A DNA stretch of 5,927 nucleotides from JAFGED01 sp964551295 (GTDB lineage: Bacteria; Chloroflexota; Anaerolineae; B4-G1). Both the position numbers and the translations under genes were made by a program. The notes below the pieces were generated by a model that was given only the letters and a program-made list of their open reading frames with translations, was not told where the DNA came from and ran no database searches. Of this stretch, positions 1-5,313 are shown piece by piece; positions within the stretch are counted from its first letter, which is position 1; each line of letters opens with the position of its first letter. The stretch spans positions 1 to 5,927 of the forward strand of contig CAZKDJ010000237.1 of assembly GCA_964551295.1 (NCBI GenBank), written 5' to 3'.

Positions 1-160
1 CCAAGGATACGCCGCCTTTATTGATTTGGCAATCCACAACTTCTGATTATAACTCGCACCGGAGCCGGTTTCTTCTGTTGTGTGTGAAGGTGATGCAATG
101 TATGATGCCTGGGGGGAACCTCCATTCTAGTCTTGACCTGTTTTAACGGGTTTTGCAATG

Positions 161-188
161 CCAGCCGTCGAATTCATTCGATGGCTGG
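161..188. promoter_or_regulatory. Strong inverted repeat (12-bp stem, 4-base loop) upstream of hdrB
   Basis: Bases 161-172 pair with 177-188: eleven Watson-Crick pairs and one G-T (G-U in RNA) at 167/182, with loop TTCA. The arms begin CCAGCC and end GGCTGG. It ends 63 bases before the hdrB start codon. Neither side has a run of T, so it does not look like a simple intrinsic terminator. It may be a hairpin in the hdrBC leader, a two-fold symmetric protein site, or the end of an upstream transcript. The structure is seen directly; its role is not. Confidence 0.5.
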
Positions 189-227
189 AACGAGCAACGA
201 ATTGCCCGGCAAAGATAGAAAACGCGA

Positions 228-250
228 CGAATCGCGTTCAGCTCGATTCG
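228..250 (+). promoter_or_regulatory. 7-bp inverted repeat abutting the hdrB start codon
   Basis: CGAATCG (228-234) and CGATTCG (244-250) are perfect complements separated by 9 bases. The second arm ends one base before the ATG at 252. In RNA this would place the ribosome entry region in a stem. No purine-rich ribosome binding site is visible in bases 235-250, so initiation at hdrB is either SD-independent or shaped by this fold. The pairing is seen directly; an effect on translation is inferred. Confidence 0.3.
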
Positions 251-251
251 C

Positions 252-1088
252 ATGAAATCTGAACTGGCCTTCTACCCCGGCTGCCTGGTACTCCAGCGCA
301 TGCCCGAATACGAAGCGGCGACCCGCGCCGTGCTGCGGCGGCTGGGGATCGGGCTGCGCATCGTCCAGCAGCCCGCGTGCTGCGGCTCGCCCGTGATCGA
401 GTCCTTCAGCGCCGACTGGCTCTACCCCGCCGCCTACAACCTGGCGCGCGTGGAGGAGATGGGACTCGATACGGTGGTGGCGGTGTGCGGCGGCTGCGCC
501 AACACCCTCACCCGCGCCGCCCTCGCGCTGCAGGATGCCGGCGTGCGATCCGAGGTCAACCGCCGCCTGGAGCCATTGGGCCTTGCCGTCAGCGGCGGCG
601 TGACGGTCAAGCATCTGGTACGGCTGCTCGTCGAGCACGAGGATGACCTGCGGGCGCAGATTGTGCGGCCGCTGCCATTCCGCATCGCTTTGACCAATCC
701 CTGCCAGGCCTTTCGCCCCGGCGACGTGATGGGATGCGACAAACCAATGGCGCCGCAGGACCTACGCCGTCTAGTCAAGCTGACCGGCGCACAGGTGATC
801 GAATACGGCGGCGAGGACGAGTGCTGCGGCGCGACGCTCTACCTGGCCGATCGCGACCTGGCGCTGGCGGCAGGGCGGCGCAAGCTGGAGGCCGTCGCCG
901 GGGAAGGAGCCGACCTGCTGCTGCACAGCTGCGGCAACTGCCAGTTGCTGCTGCGCCGCTTCCAGCGGTTGATCGTGCGCGACGACGACCACCTGCGCAT
1001 CCAGGCGCTGCTGCTGCCGCAACTGATTGGGCTGGCGATGGGCATCCCGGAGGCGGAGCTGGGACTGCGGGAGGGGATGCTAGCGTGA
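252..1088 (+). CDS. hdrB: HdrB-like heterodisulfide reductase subunit (two CCG domains)
   Basis: This 278-residue soluble protein matches subunit B of CoB-CoM heterodisulfide-type reductases, the subunit that reduces disulfide or related substrates with unusual iron-sulfur clusters. Two Cys-rich CCG motifs are intact: C11-X31-C43C44-X34-C79-GG-C82, and C151-X39-C191C192-X34-C227-GN-C230, fitting the family pattern in which each CCG motif can hold a non-cubane [4Fe-4S] cluster. The N-terminus reads FYPGC at residues 7-11, as in HdrB homologues, which supports the ATG at 252 although no Shine-Dalgarno is visible. The stop overlaps the next start by four bases, so hdrB and hdrC are co-transcribed and probably translationally coupled. 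In bacteria without methanogenic cofactors the true substrate is unknown. A related CCG-domain protein (for example of the lactate or glycolate oxidase type) is less likely, because a short two-cluster HdrC partner follows directly. Confidence 0.88.
   Translation: MKSELAFYPGCLVLQRMPEYEAATRAVLRRLGIGLRIVQQPACCGSPVIESFSADWLYPAAYNLARVEEMGLDTVVAVCGGCANTLTRAALALQDAGVRSEVNRRLEPLGLAVSGGVTVKHLVRLLVEHEDDLRAQIVRPLPFRIALTNPCQAFRPGDVMGCDKPMAPQDLRRLVKLTGAQVIEYGGEDECCGATLYLADRDLALAAGRRKLEAVAGEGADLLLHSCGNCQLLLRRFQRLIVRDDDHLRIQALLLPQLIGLAMGIPEAELGLREGMLA
1069..1076 (+). promoter_or_regulatory. Shine-Dalgarno of hdrC
   Basis: GGGAGGGG lies inside the 3' end of hdrB, 8 bases before the GTG at 1085 (10 bases counting from the GGAGG core). 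It selects this GTG as the hdrC start over any upstream in-frame codon. Confidence 0.6.
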
Positions 1089-1462
1089 AACACCCCGAAG
1101 CTTGCACGCAATGCGGTACTTGTGTCGCCGTCTGCCCGGTGGAAAAGGCAGGCGGCCACGCGCTCGTTACCTTCCTCGCCGACCCCGAGGCGACTGACTA
1201 TTCAGTGTGGCTGTGCACCTCCTGCCGCCGCTGCGAGGAATCCTGCCCCGAGGGCGTGCCGATCTATGCGTTGATCATGGAGCAACGCCGCCGAGAGCAG
1301 CCGCCAGCTGGATACGAGGCCGCCATCGACGCCGTCCTGGCCTGCGGCGAGGCGCTCGAGGTTTCGCAAGAGGAACTCGACCAGATGCGTGAGGCGTGGG
1401 GACTGGAGCAGGTTCAACTACCCACACCAGGCCTGTTGCGAAAGTTGTTATCTGGCAAGTGA
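1085..1462 (+). CDS. hdrC: HdrC-like 2x[4Fe-4S] ferredoxin subunit of heterodisulfide reductase
   Basis: This 125-residue protein has two ferredoxin motifs of the form CX2CX2CX3C: C7, C10, C13, C17 and C44, C47, C50, C54. Each should bind one [4Fe-4S] cluster. A helical, mostly polar C-terminal part (about 60-125) follows, as in HdrC. It would relay electrons between the HdrB active site and a flavin subunit or other donor. The GTG start at 1085 overlaps the hdrB stop (GTGA). The same frame is open further upstream inside hdrB, but that stretch is low-complexity Arg/Ala/Gly shadow sequence, and the conserved part begins right at the GTG. It is somewhat shorter than many HdrC proteins but has all eight ligand cysteines. 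No hdrA, mvhD or flavoprotein gene follows: the next gene is on the opposite strand 40 bases away, so the partner must lie elsewhere. Confidence 0.86.
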   Translation: MKHPEACTQCGTCVAVCPVEKAGGHALVTFLADPEATDYSVWLCTSCRRCEESCPEGVPIYALIMEQRRREQPPAGYEAAIDAVLACGEALEVSQEELDQMREAWGLEQVQLPTPGLLRKLLSGK

Positions 1463-1482
1463 CGGACTAACTGATTTTATCT

Positions 1483-1496
1483 ACGCAGACCTGCGT
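1483..1496. terminator. Short hairpin between converging hdrC and propeller genes
   Basis: ACGCAG at 1483-1488 and CTGCGT at 1491-1496 form a perfect dyad; in RNA this gives a 5-bp stem with loop GACC. It is the only dyad in the 40-base gap between two converging stops. Neither side has a proper T-tract, so termination activity is a weak inference. Confidence 0.25.
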
Positions 1497-1502
1497 CCCG
1501 TG

Positions 1503-2897
1503 TTACTTGTACACCAGCACGTACCGCCCGCGCGTCGTGGGCGACGTAGACGTGTACAGGTAAACGCCATCGTTGACGATCAGCATGTCCGCGTGGCCGA
1601 TGCCCCAGTGGTCGCCCACGCCTACGAGTACAGGATTGCCGGGATACGTCTGCCACGGCCCGTCGAGCGTGGAGCTGATGCTGCGGGCAAACCCCAGCCC
1701 AAACTGGTCATCTCTGTAGCCGTCTCTGCTGGGGCCGCGCGTGCCTTCGTAGGTCATGTAATAGTGGTCGCCCATCTTGACCACGTCGGCGGACGAAATG
1801 GTGCGAAAATCGAAATAGGCGTTGGCCTCCGCCCCCAACGCGTCCAGCGGCCCGTACTCCCGCGCGCCTCCAAAGAGTGGATTGTGCGTGCAGGGGCGCA
1901 TCTCTTCCACCGGCGCGAACATATCGCCGACGAAACATCCCATGTGGCTCGGCGCCCGGCCCAATCCCACAAAGACGTACAACAGCTTGTCCTCGATATA
2001 GATACCCGGCGGCGCGCCTGCCAGGCAATCGAACGTGAGACTGGGATCGACGTGGGGGTGAACGCCGATCGTCTCCGCCTCACTGCCACAGGGCTTTTCG
2101 GAGTCGCGCCAGATGCCCGTGCCGGTCACCTGAGACTCCCCCGACCAATCGACGCCGTTGTAGGAGGTTCTCACAAAGGCCCCCGCACCCCATTCGTAGA
2201 CCATGGTGAACCGGCCCTGGCTGAAAGCGACGCGCGGATACTGCTGCTGGTCGACGTGATCGCCCGGGCCGCAGGGGCAGGTCTTGCAGGGGAACAGGCA
2301 CACAGGCCGGTCGAGATAGAAGCGGTACCCGCCATCGCGGCTCTTCCACAGCGTGACGCAGCCGGGGAAGGGCACCGGATCGCCGCACTGATCCTTGATG
2401 CCGGCCGACTGGTGGCTGGCGTTCAGATACGCCCAGAACTCGCCCCGCACGTAGACGGTGTCCGACTCGCCCACGGGCAGCCCCACATCGTACGCCTGTA
2501 TGGCCCACTCTGCTTTCCCTTCCCAGAAATCATCCAGTGTGGCGTACCTCTGCCTCGAGGGCGCCGTGGGGGCAAAGTTGCCCGCGGGAGTCAAGGTCGG
2601 AAGCGACCAAAAGGGGCGCGGGGTCGGCGTGCGGGTCGGCGCGGGCGTGTGGGTGGGCCTGGGAGGCGTGGTTGGGTTGTGCGTCGGCGGGCTGTTGGAC
2701 GTGGCTACTGATGTAGATAGTGGAGGCGACATAGGCACTGCCGTGGTCGTAGGCTGGGCAGTTGGTGCTGAGGTCGAAGCAGCAGGCGCCGCCTCAAGTT
2801 GGTTCAGAGAGCGGATCACGGATCTTGCCATCGCGCCCAAGGTGAAGGCAGTGATCAACAATATGATGATTACGACACCCCATTTTTTTCTGGACAC
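1503..2897 (-). CDS. Exported/membrane-anchored beta-propeller protein, GH43/sialidase-like, function unknown
   Basis: 464 residues. Residues 2-5 are basic (SRKK), 7-22 form a hydrophobic segment, and AMA at 22-24 is a possible signal peptidase site, so the protein is either secreted or anchored by its N-terminus. Residues about 36-118 are a Thr/Pro/Ser-rich linker (PTHTPAPTRTPTPRP at 81-95). The rest has repeated beta-strand blades: an Asp-box-like SRDGGYRF at 186-193, SYNGVDW at 245-251, HYYMTYEG at 378-385, and GDHWGIGHADMLIVNDG near 428-444. These resemble five- or six-bladed propellers of GH43/GH32/sialidase type, but I cannot point to a full catalytic set. Ten cysteines include a tight group (C200, C204, C207, C209), suggesting disulfides or a metal site. 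The start is GTG at 2897 with AAAGGAG 5 bases upstream. It is transcribed divergently from the GH67 gene. A carbohydrate-active enzyme or a polysaccharide-binding protein both remain possible. Confidence 0.7.
   Translation of the reverse strand: MSRKKWGVVIIILLITAFTLGAMARSVIRSLNQLEAAPAASTSAPTAQPTTTAVPMSPPLSTSVATSNSPPTHNPTTPPRPTHTPAPTRTPTPRPFWSLPTLTPAGNFAPTAPSRQRYATLDDFWEGKAEWAIQAYDVGLPVGESDTVYVRGEFWAYLNASHQSAGIKDQCGDPVPFPGCVTLWKSRDGGYRFYLDRPVCLFPCKTCPCGPGDHVDQQQYPRVAFSQGRFTMVYEWGAGAFVRTSYNGVDWSGESQVTGTGIWRDSEKPCGSEAETIGVHPHVDPSLTFDCLAGAPPGIYIEDKLLYVFVGLGRAPSHMGCFVGDMFAPVEEMRPCTHNPLFGGAREYGPLDALGAEANAYFDFRTISSADVVKMGDHYYMTYEGTRGPSRDGYRDDQFGLGFARSISSTLDGPWQTYPGNPVLVGVGDHWGIGHADMLIVNDGVYLYTSTSPTTRGRYVLVYK
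2544..2792 (-). repeat. Low-complexity DNA encoding the Thr/Pro linker
   Basis: This stretch encodes residues about 36-118 of the propeller protein. The plus strand is strikingly G/T-rich with irregular GGGTGGGC/GGCGTG-like units, because Pro (CCN) and Thr (ACN) codons lie on the other strand. The linker would hold the propeller away from the membrane. Length variation between strains would be expected here. Confidence 0.5.
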
Positions 2898-2947
2898 TTG
2901 GTCTCCTTTGAATAGTGAAGTGCTATCCTGCGTCGGTTGTCGCTCAC
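2870..2947 (-). CDS. Possible 25-residue leader ORF upstream of the propeller gene
   Basis: A GTG at 2947 on the minus strand is preceded by AGGAG (2958-2954) with 6-base spacing. It opens a 25-codon frame that ends at TAA 2870-2872, 28 bases inside the downstream gene in a different frame. The peptide starts MSDNRRRIALH and is polar and basic; I recognise no family. The good ribosome binding site and the overlap with the next start suggest possible translational coupling or a regulatory leader. Chance is a fair alternative for an ORF this short. Confidence 0.25.
   Translation of the reverse strand: MSDNRRRIALHYSKETKCPEKNGVS
2902..2909 (-). promoter_or_regulatory. Shine-Dalgarno of the propeller gene
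   Basis: On the minus strand AAAGGAGA ends 4 bases before the GTG start at 2897 (5 bases from the GGAG core). It fixes the start codon, which would otherwise be uncertain because it is GTG. Confidence 0.65.
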
Positions 2948-2978
2948 GATATGCTCCTTGTTGAGTGGTGCCAGCTAA

Positions 2979-2987
2979 AGCATACCA
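2979..2987 (-). promoter_or_regulatory. Candidate extended -10 promoter for the propeller gene
   Basis: On the minus strand TGGTATGCT (2987-2979) fits an extended -10 (TGnTATAAT, 4 of 6 in the hexamer). The region 17 bases upstream reads TTTTTA, a poor -35. Transcription would start near 2972, ahead of the leader ORF. The adjacent 13-bp dyad at 3007-3019 would lie at or just upstream of its -35. This is motif matching only. Confidence 0.25.
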
Positions 2988-3006
2988 TGAGTAAGCCGTC
3001 TTAAAA

Positions 3007-3019
3007 AGTGTCCGACAGT
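3007..3019. promoter_or_regulatory. 13-bp dyad resembling a GntR/FadR-type operator
   Basis: AGTGTCCGACAGT is symmetric around its central C except for one mismatched pair (A.TGTC.GACA.T). FadR-subfamily GntR regulators often bind sites of the TNGTNNNACNA form, and several that control uronate or sugar acid genes use TTGTC-N-GACAA-like sites. The dyad lies between the candidate promoters of the two divergent genes. The symmetry is seen; the regulator assignment is inferred, and no regulator gene is present in the window. Confidence 0.3.
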
Positions 3020-3046
3020 GAAGCCTAGACTAAAGCCATTGGTGAT

Positions 3047-3075
3047 TTGGATGAACGAGAAATATATGATAGAAT
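3047..3075 (+). promoter_or_regulatory. Candidate sigma-70 promoter for the GH67 gene
   Basis: TTGGAT (3047-3052) and TAGAAT (3070-3075) are 17 bases apart, matching the -35 and -10 consensus at 4 of 6 and 5 of 6. Transcription would begin near 3082, leaving a leader of about 110 bases. The local sequence (about 3030-3080) is clearly more AT-rich than its surroundings. Confidence 0.35.
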
Positions 3076-3175
3076 GATTGACCAGGAAGGCGTTCACTAT
3101 GCAGCACACAAGTCTGTCGAGTGCGCTAGGACAAACTGCCAGCGACCGATGCGGCCGGTTGCCTTTGTCCCATAA
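3074..3175 (+). CDS. Doubtful 33-residue small ORF in the GH67 leader
   Basis: ATG at 3074 opens 33 codons (start MIDQEGVHYAAHK) to TAA at 3173-3175, in the same frame as the GH67 gene and 18 bases before its start. The frame stays open upstream to 3029. No clear ribosome binding site precedes the ATG, and the candidate promoter -10 overlaps it. The peptide looks fairly protein-like and has two cysteines, but I recognise no family. It may be a leader peptide, a fragment of a decayed gene, or chance. Confidence 0.15.
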   Translation: MIDQEGVHYAAHKSVECARTNCQRPMRPVAFVP

Positions 3176-3182
3176 TATTTTC

Positions 3183-3186
3183 GGAG
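3183..3186 (+). promoter_or_regulatory. Shine-Dalgarno fixing the TTG start of GH67
   Basis: GGAG is followed by 7 bases and then TTG at 3194. An in-frame TAA at 3173 excludes any start further upstream. The next in-frame ATG is far inside the catalytic domain (residue 309-310 region), so TTG is the only sensible start. Confidence 0.6.
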
Positions 3187-3193
3187 CAGCGTC

Positions 3194-5227
3194 TTGGATG
3201 TAAAGGGCGAGGACGGATACGAGTTGTGGTTGCGGTATCGCAAGGTGGACAACGCAGATCGACTGGCCCAATACCGCGAGGCCATCGGCAGTGCGGTGGC
3301 GCTTGGCAAAAGCTTAACGACCGACCTGATCAAAGACGAACTCGCTCGGGCACTGCCGGCCCTGCTTGACAGCGATGTCTCACTCTCGGAACAAGAACCA
3401 GCCGGTAACGCCCTGGTAGTAGGTGTGGCCAAAGAGCTTGAGGCTCTAGATGTGACCATACCACCGGCTCAGTACCGCCGGTTGGGAGAGGAGGGGTTTC
3501 TTATCCGGTCTCACCAGGTCGGCGGTAGCGACTGGATTTTAATCACGGGCAACGCCGAGCCCGCTATCCTGACCGGTACATTTCACTTCCTGAGGTTGCT
3601 TCAGACGCATCAGGACATTCGCGATCTGGATCTTGGGAGCTCTCCTCGAATCGGCCGCCGCATCCTCGGGCACTGGGACAATATTGACGGTTCGGTCGAG
3701 CGTGGCTATGCGGGTCCGTCGTTGTGGAACTGGGACGAGTTGCCCACCATTGATGCGCGATACCACGACTACGCCCGGGCCTGTGCGTCCATTGGCATCA
3801 ACGGCACCGTCCTGAACAACGTCAATGCCCAGGCCAAAAGCCTGACCACCGAATATCTGGTCAAGGCGGCTGCGCTGGCCGATGTATTCCGACCCTATGG
3901 TATTCGCGTGTACCTGTCCCCCCTCCCCTCTGCCCCAATTCGACTTGGCGGACTGGCGACGAGCGACCCAAGAGACCCGGTCGTCACCGACTGGTGGAAA
4001 GAGAAGGTGGAAGAAATATACCGCCTGATTCCCGACTTTGGTGGATTCCAGGTCAAGGCGAATTCGGAGGGGCAGCCAGGGCCGCAGGACTATGGCGCAG
4101 ACCACGATGATGGCGCCAACATGTTGGCCGAGGTCCTGGCGCCATACGGCGGCGTGATGCTGTGGCGGGCGTTCGTCTACGACACGAGCATCGACGCGGA
4201 TAGGGCCAAGTGCGCCTATAAGGAATTTGTGCCACTGGATGGCCAATTCAGGCCCAACGTCTCCGTACAGATCAAAAACGGACCGGTCGATTTCCAGCCG
4301 CGGGAGCCTTTCCACCCGCTCTTTGGTGCGCTGGAGCAGACGCCCATGACCCTGGAGCTGCAAATCACTCAGGAATATCTTGGCCAATCCATTCACCTGG
4401 TTTACCTGGCCGACATGTGGAAGGAAGTTCTGGATTCGGACACGTACGCTGAGGGACCGGGTTCGACAGTTGCCCGGGTCGTGGATGGTTCGGTATATGG
4501 TCACACCCTGTCGAGCATCCTGGGCGTGGCCAACACGGGTTCGGACCACAATTGGTGCGGCCATCACTTTGCTCAGGCCAACTGGTACGCCTTCGGGCGT
4601 CTTGCCTGGGATCACGGTCTGAGTGCCGAGGCCATCATTGACGAATGGATCCGGATGACTTGGTCGAACGACAAGGGCATTGTAGAGGCCATCAAGACAA
4701 TGATGCTCGGTTCCTGGCCAGCCTGTATCAACTATATGACCCCGCTGGGCCTGCACCACATCATGAAGGAAGGCCATCACTATGGGCCCAATCCTGCCTT
4801 CAACGCCGCGTGGCGACCGGACTGGAACAACGTCTACTACCATCGGGCCGATGCAGAGGGGCTTGGTTTTGATCGCAGCAGCTCCGGCAGCAATGCCGTC
4901 AGCCAGTATCACGATCCCTTGAGGGAGCAGTTCGATGGCATAGACACCTGCCCTGAAAAGTTTCTACTGTGGTTTCACCACGTCCCCTGGGATTATCGTC
5001 TGCAGTCAGGCCGAACACTCTGGGAGGAACTACAGTTTCGCTACGATGCGGGCGTCGCCTTTGTGGAAAAGATGCTCGACATCTGGCAAGGTTTGCAGGA
5101 CGGGATTGATCCCCAGCGTCACACACACGTCGGCCGGCGGCTGAAACAGCAACTGAAAAACGCCCGTCTTTGGCGGAAGGTCTGCATCGACTACTTTGGA
5201 CACTTTGCCGACAGTGACGGCGACTGA
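3194..5227 (+). CDS. aguA: GH67 alpha-glucuronidase
   Basis: 677 residues, full length for the family. The enzyme is an inverting hydrolase that removes alpha-1,2-linked (4-O-methyl-)D-glucuronic acid from the non-reducing-end xylose of short xylan oligosaccharides, giving substrate for xylosidases and the uronate pathway. Three parts are visible: an N-terminal domain (about 8-140, opening GYELWLRY), a central TIM barrel (about 150-470) and a C-terminal helical domain (about 475-670). Signature blocks include HWDNIDGSVERGYAG (160-174), FQVKANSEGQPGP (285-297), VQIKNGPVDFQPRE (358-371) and ITQEYLGQ (391-398). By comparison with characterised enzymes, E292 is the general acid, and D366 and E394 are the pair that activates water; all are present. 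No signal peptide is seen, as expected for a cytoplasmic enzyme. The start is TTG, because upstream is closed by a stop and a GGAG site is correctly spaced. No xylanase, transporter or uronate isomerase gene lies in the window. Confidence 0.96.
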   Translation: MDVKGEDGYELWLRYRKVDNADRLAQYREAIGSAVALGKSLTTDLIKDELARALPALLDSDVSLSEQEPAGNALVVGVAKELEALDVTIPPAQYRRLGEEGFLIRSHQVGGSDWILITGNAEPAILTGTFHFLRLLQTHQDIRDLDLGSSPRIGRRILGHWDNIDGSVERGYAGPSLWNWDELPTIDARYHDYARACASIGINGTVLNNVNAQAKSLTTEYLVKAAALADVFRPYGIRVYLSPLPSAPIRLGGLATSDPRDPVVTDWWKEKVEEIYRLIPDFGGFQVKANSEGQPGPQDYGADHDDGANMLAEVLAPYGGVMLWRAFVYDTSIDADRAKCAYKEFVPLDGQFRPNVSVQIKNGPVDFQPREPFHPLFGALEQTPMTLELQITQEYLGQSIHLVYLADMWKEVLDSDTYAEGPGSTVARVVDGSVYGHTLSSILGVANTGSDHNWCGHHFAQANWYAFGRLAWDHGLSAEAIIDEWIRMTWSNDKGIVEAIKTMMLGSWPACINYMTPLGLHHIMKEGHHYGPNPAFNAAWRPDWNNVYYHRADAEGLGFDRSSSGSNAVSQYHDPLREQFDGIDTCPEKFLLWFHHVPWDYRLQSGRTLWEELQFRYDAGVAFVEKMLDIWQGLQDGIDPQRHTHVGRRLKQQLKNARLWRKVCIDYFGHFADSDGD

Positions 5228-5264
5228 GAAAGCACCACGCAAATAAACCTCAGTAAAAGAAACA

Positions 5265-5288
5265 GGGACAGGCCTCTCGACCTGTCCC
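5265..5288. terminator. Hairpin terminator between converging GH67 and flotillin-like genes
   Basis: GGGACAGG (5265-5272) and CCTGTCCC (5281-5288) form a perfect 8-bp stem with an 8-base loop. Read on the minus strand it is followed by TGTTTCTTTT, a good T-rich tail, so it should stop the flotillin-like transcript. Read on the plus strand the tail (ATTCGCTTTACC) is weaker, but it lies 37 bases after the GH67 stop and may serve both genes. Confidence 0.7.
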
Positions 5289-5313
5289 ATTCGCTTTACC
5301 CCAGGATCGACTA

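Noticed and set aside
2..46. Possible C-terminal tail of an upstream gene (frame open from base 2 to TGA at 44-46)
   Set aside because: Fourteen codons ending in AIHNF are too few to recognise or to tell from chance. The sequence left of the window would decide.
133..159. TTGACC (133-138) and TGCAAT (154-159) as a promoter for hdrBC
   Set aside because: The -35 is good, but the spacing is only 15 bases and the -10 is poor. A 17-base spacing gives CAATGC, which is worse. Not enough to annotate.
174..638. 154-codon minus-strand frame over the hdrB start
   Set aside because: It overlaps the Cys-motif-bearing hdrB gene, is rich in His, Gly, Ala and Arg with no domain, and would run through the 12-bp hairpin.
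1389..2711. 440-codon open frame on the plus strand antisense to the propeller gene
   Set aside because: It is in exact codon register with the minus-strand gene. In GC-rich DNA the sense codons TTA, CTA and TCA, which would make antisense stops, are rare, so such frames arise passively. Its translation has no recognisable domain, whereas the minus strand has signal, linker and propeller features and a good ribosome site.
3001..3019. TTAAAAAGTGTCCGACAGT as the end of an insertion sequence
   Set aside because: It resembles terminal repeats of some insertion sequences, but no matching inverted copy, target duplication or transposase is visible. The operator reading is a simpler, also unproven, explanation.
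3142..3162. Six-pair stem (GCGACC / GGTTGC with one G-U) in the GH67 leader as a riboswitch or attenuator
   Set aside because: One short stem with a 9-base loop, no T-tract and no recognisable aptamer.
2975..3271. 98-codon minus-strand frame covering the divergent intergenic region and the GH67 N-terminus
   Set aside because: It overlaps the conserved GYELWLRY start of GH67 and the candidate control region, and has no clear ribosome site or family match. The hydrophobic stretch alone is not enough.
3539..4912. 457-codon open frame on the minus strand antisense to GH67
   Set aside because: It is also in exact codon register with the GH67 gene, whose identity is certain from catalytic blocks. 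It is a passive consequence of GC-rich codon use.
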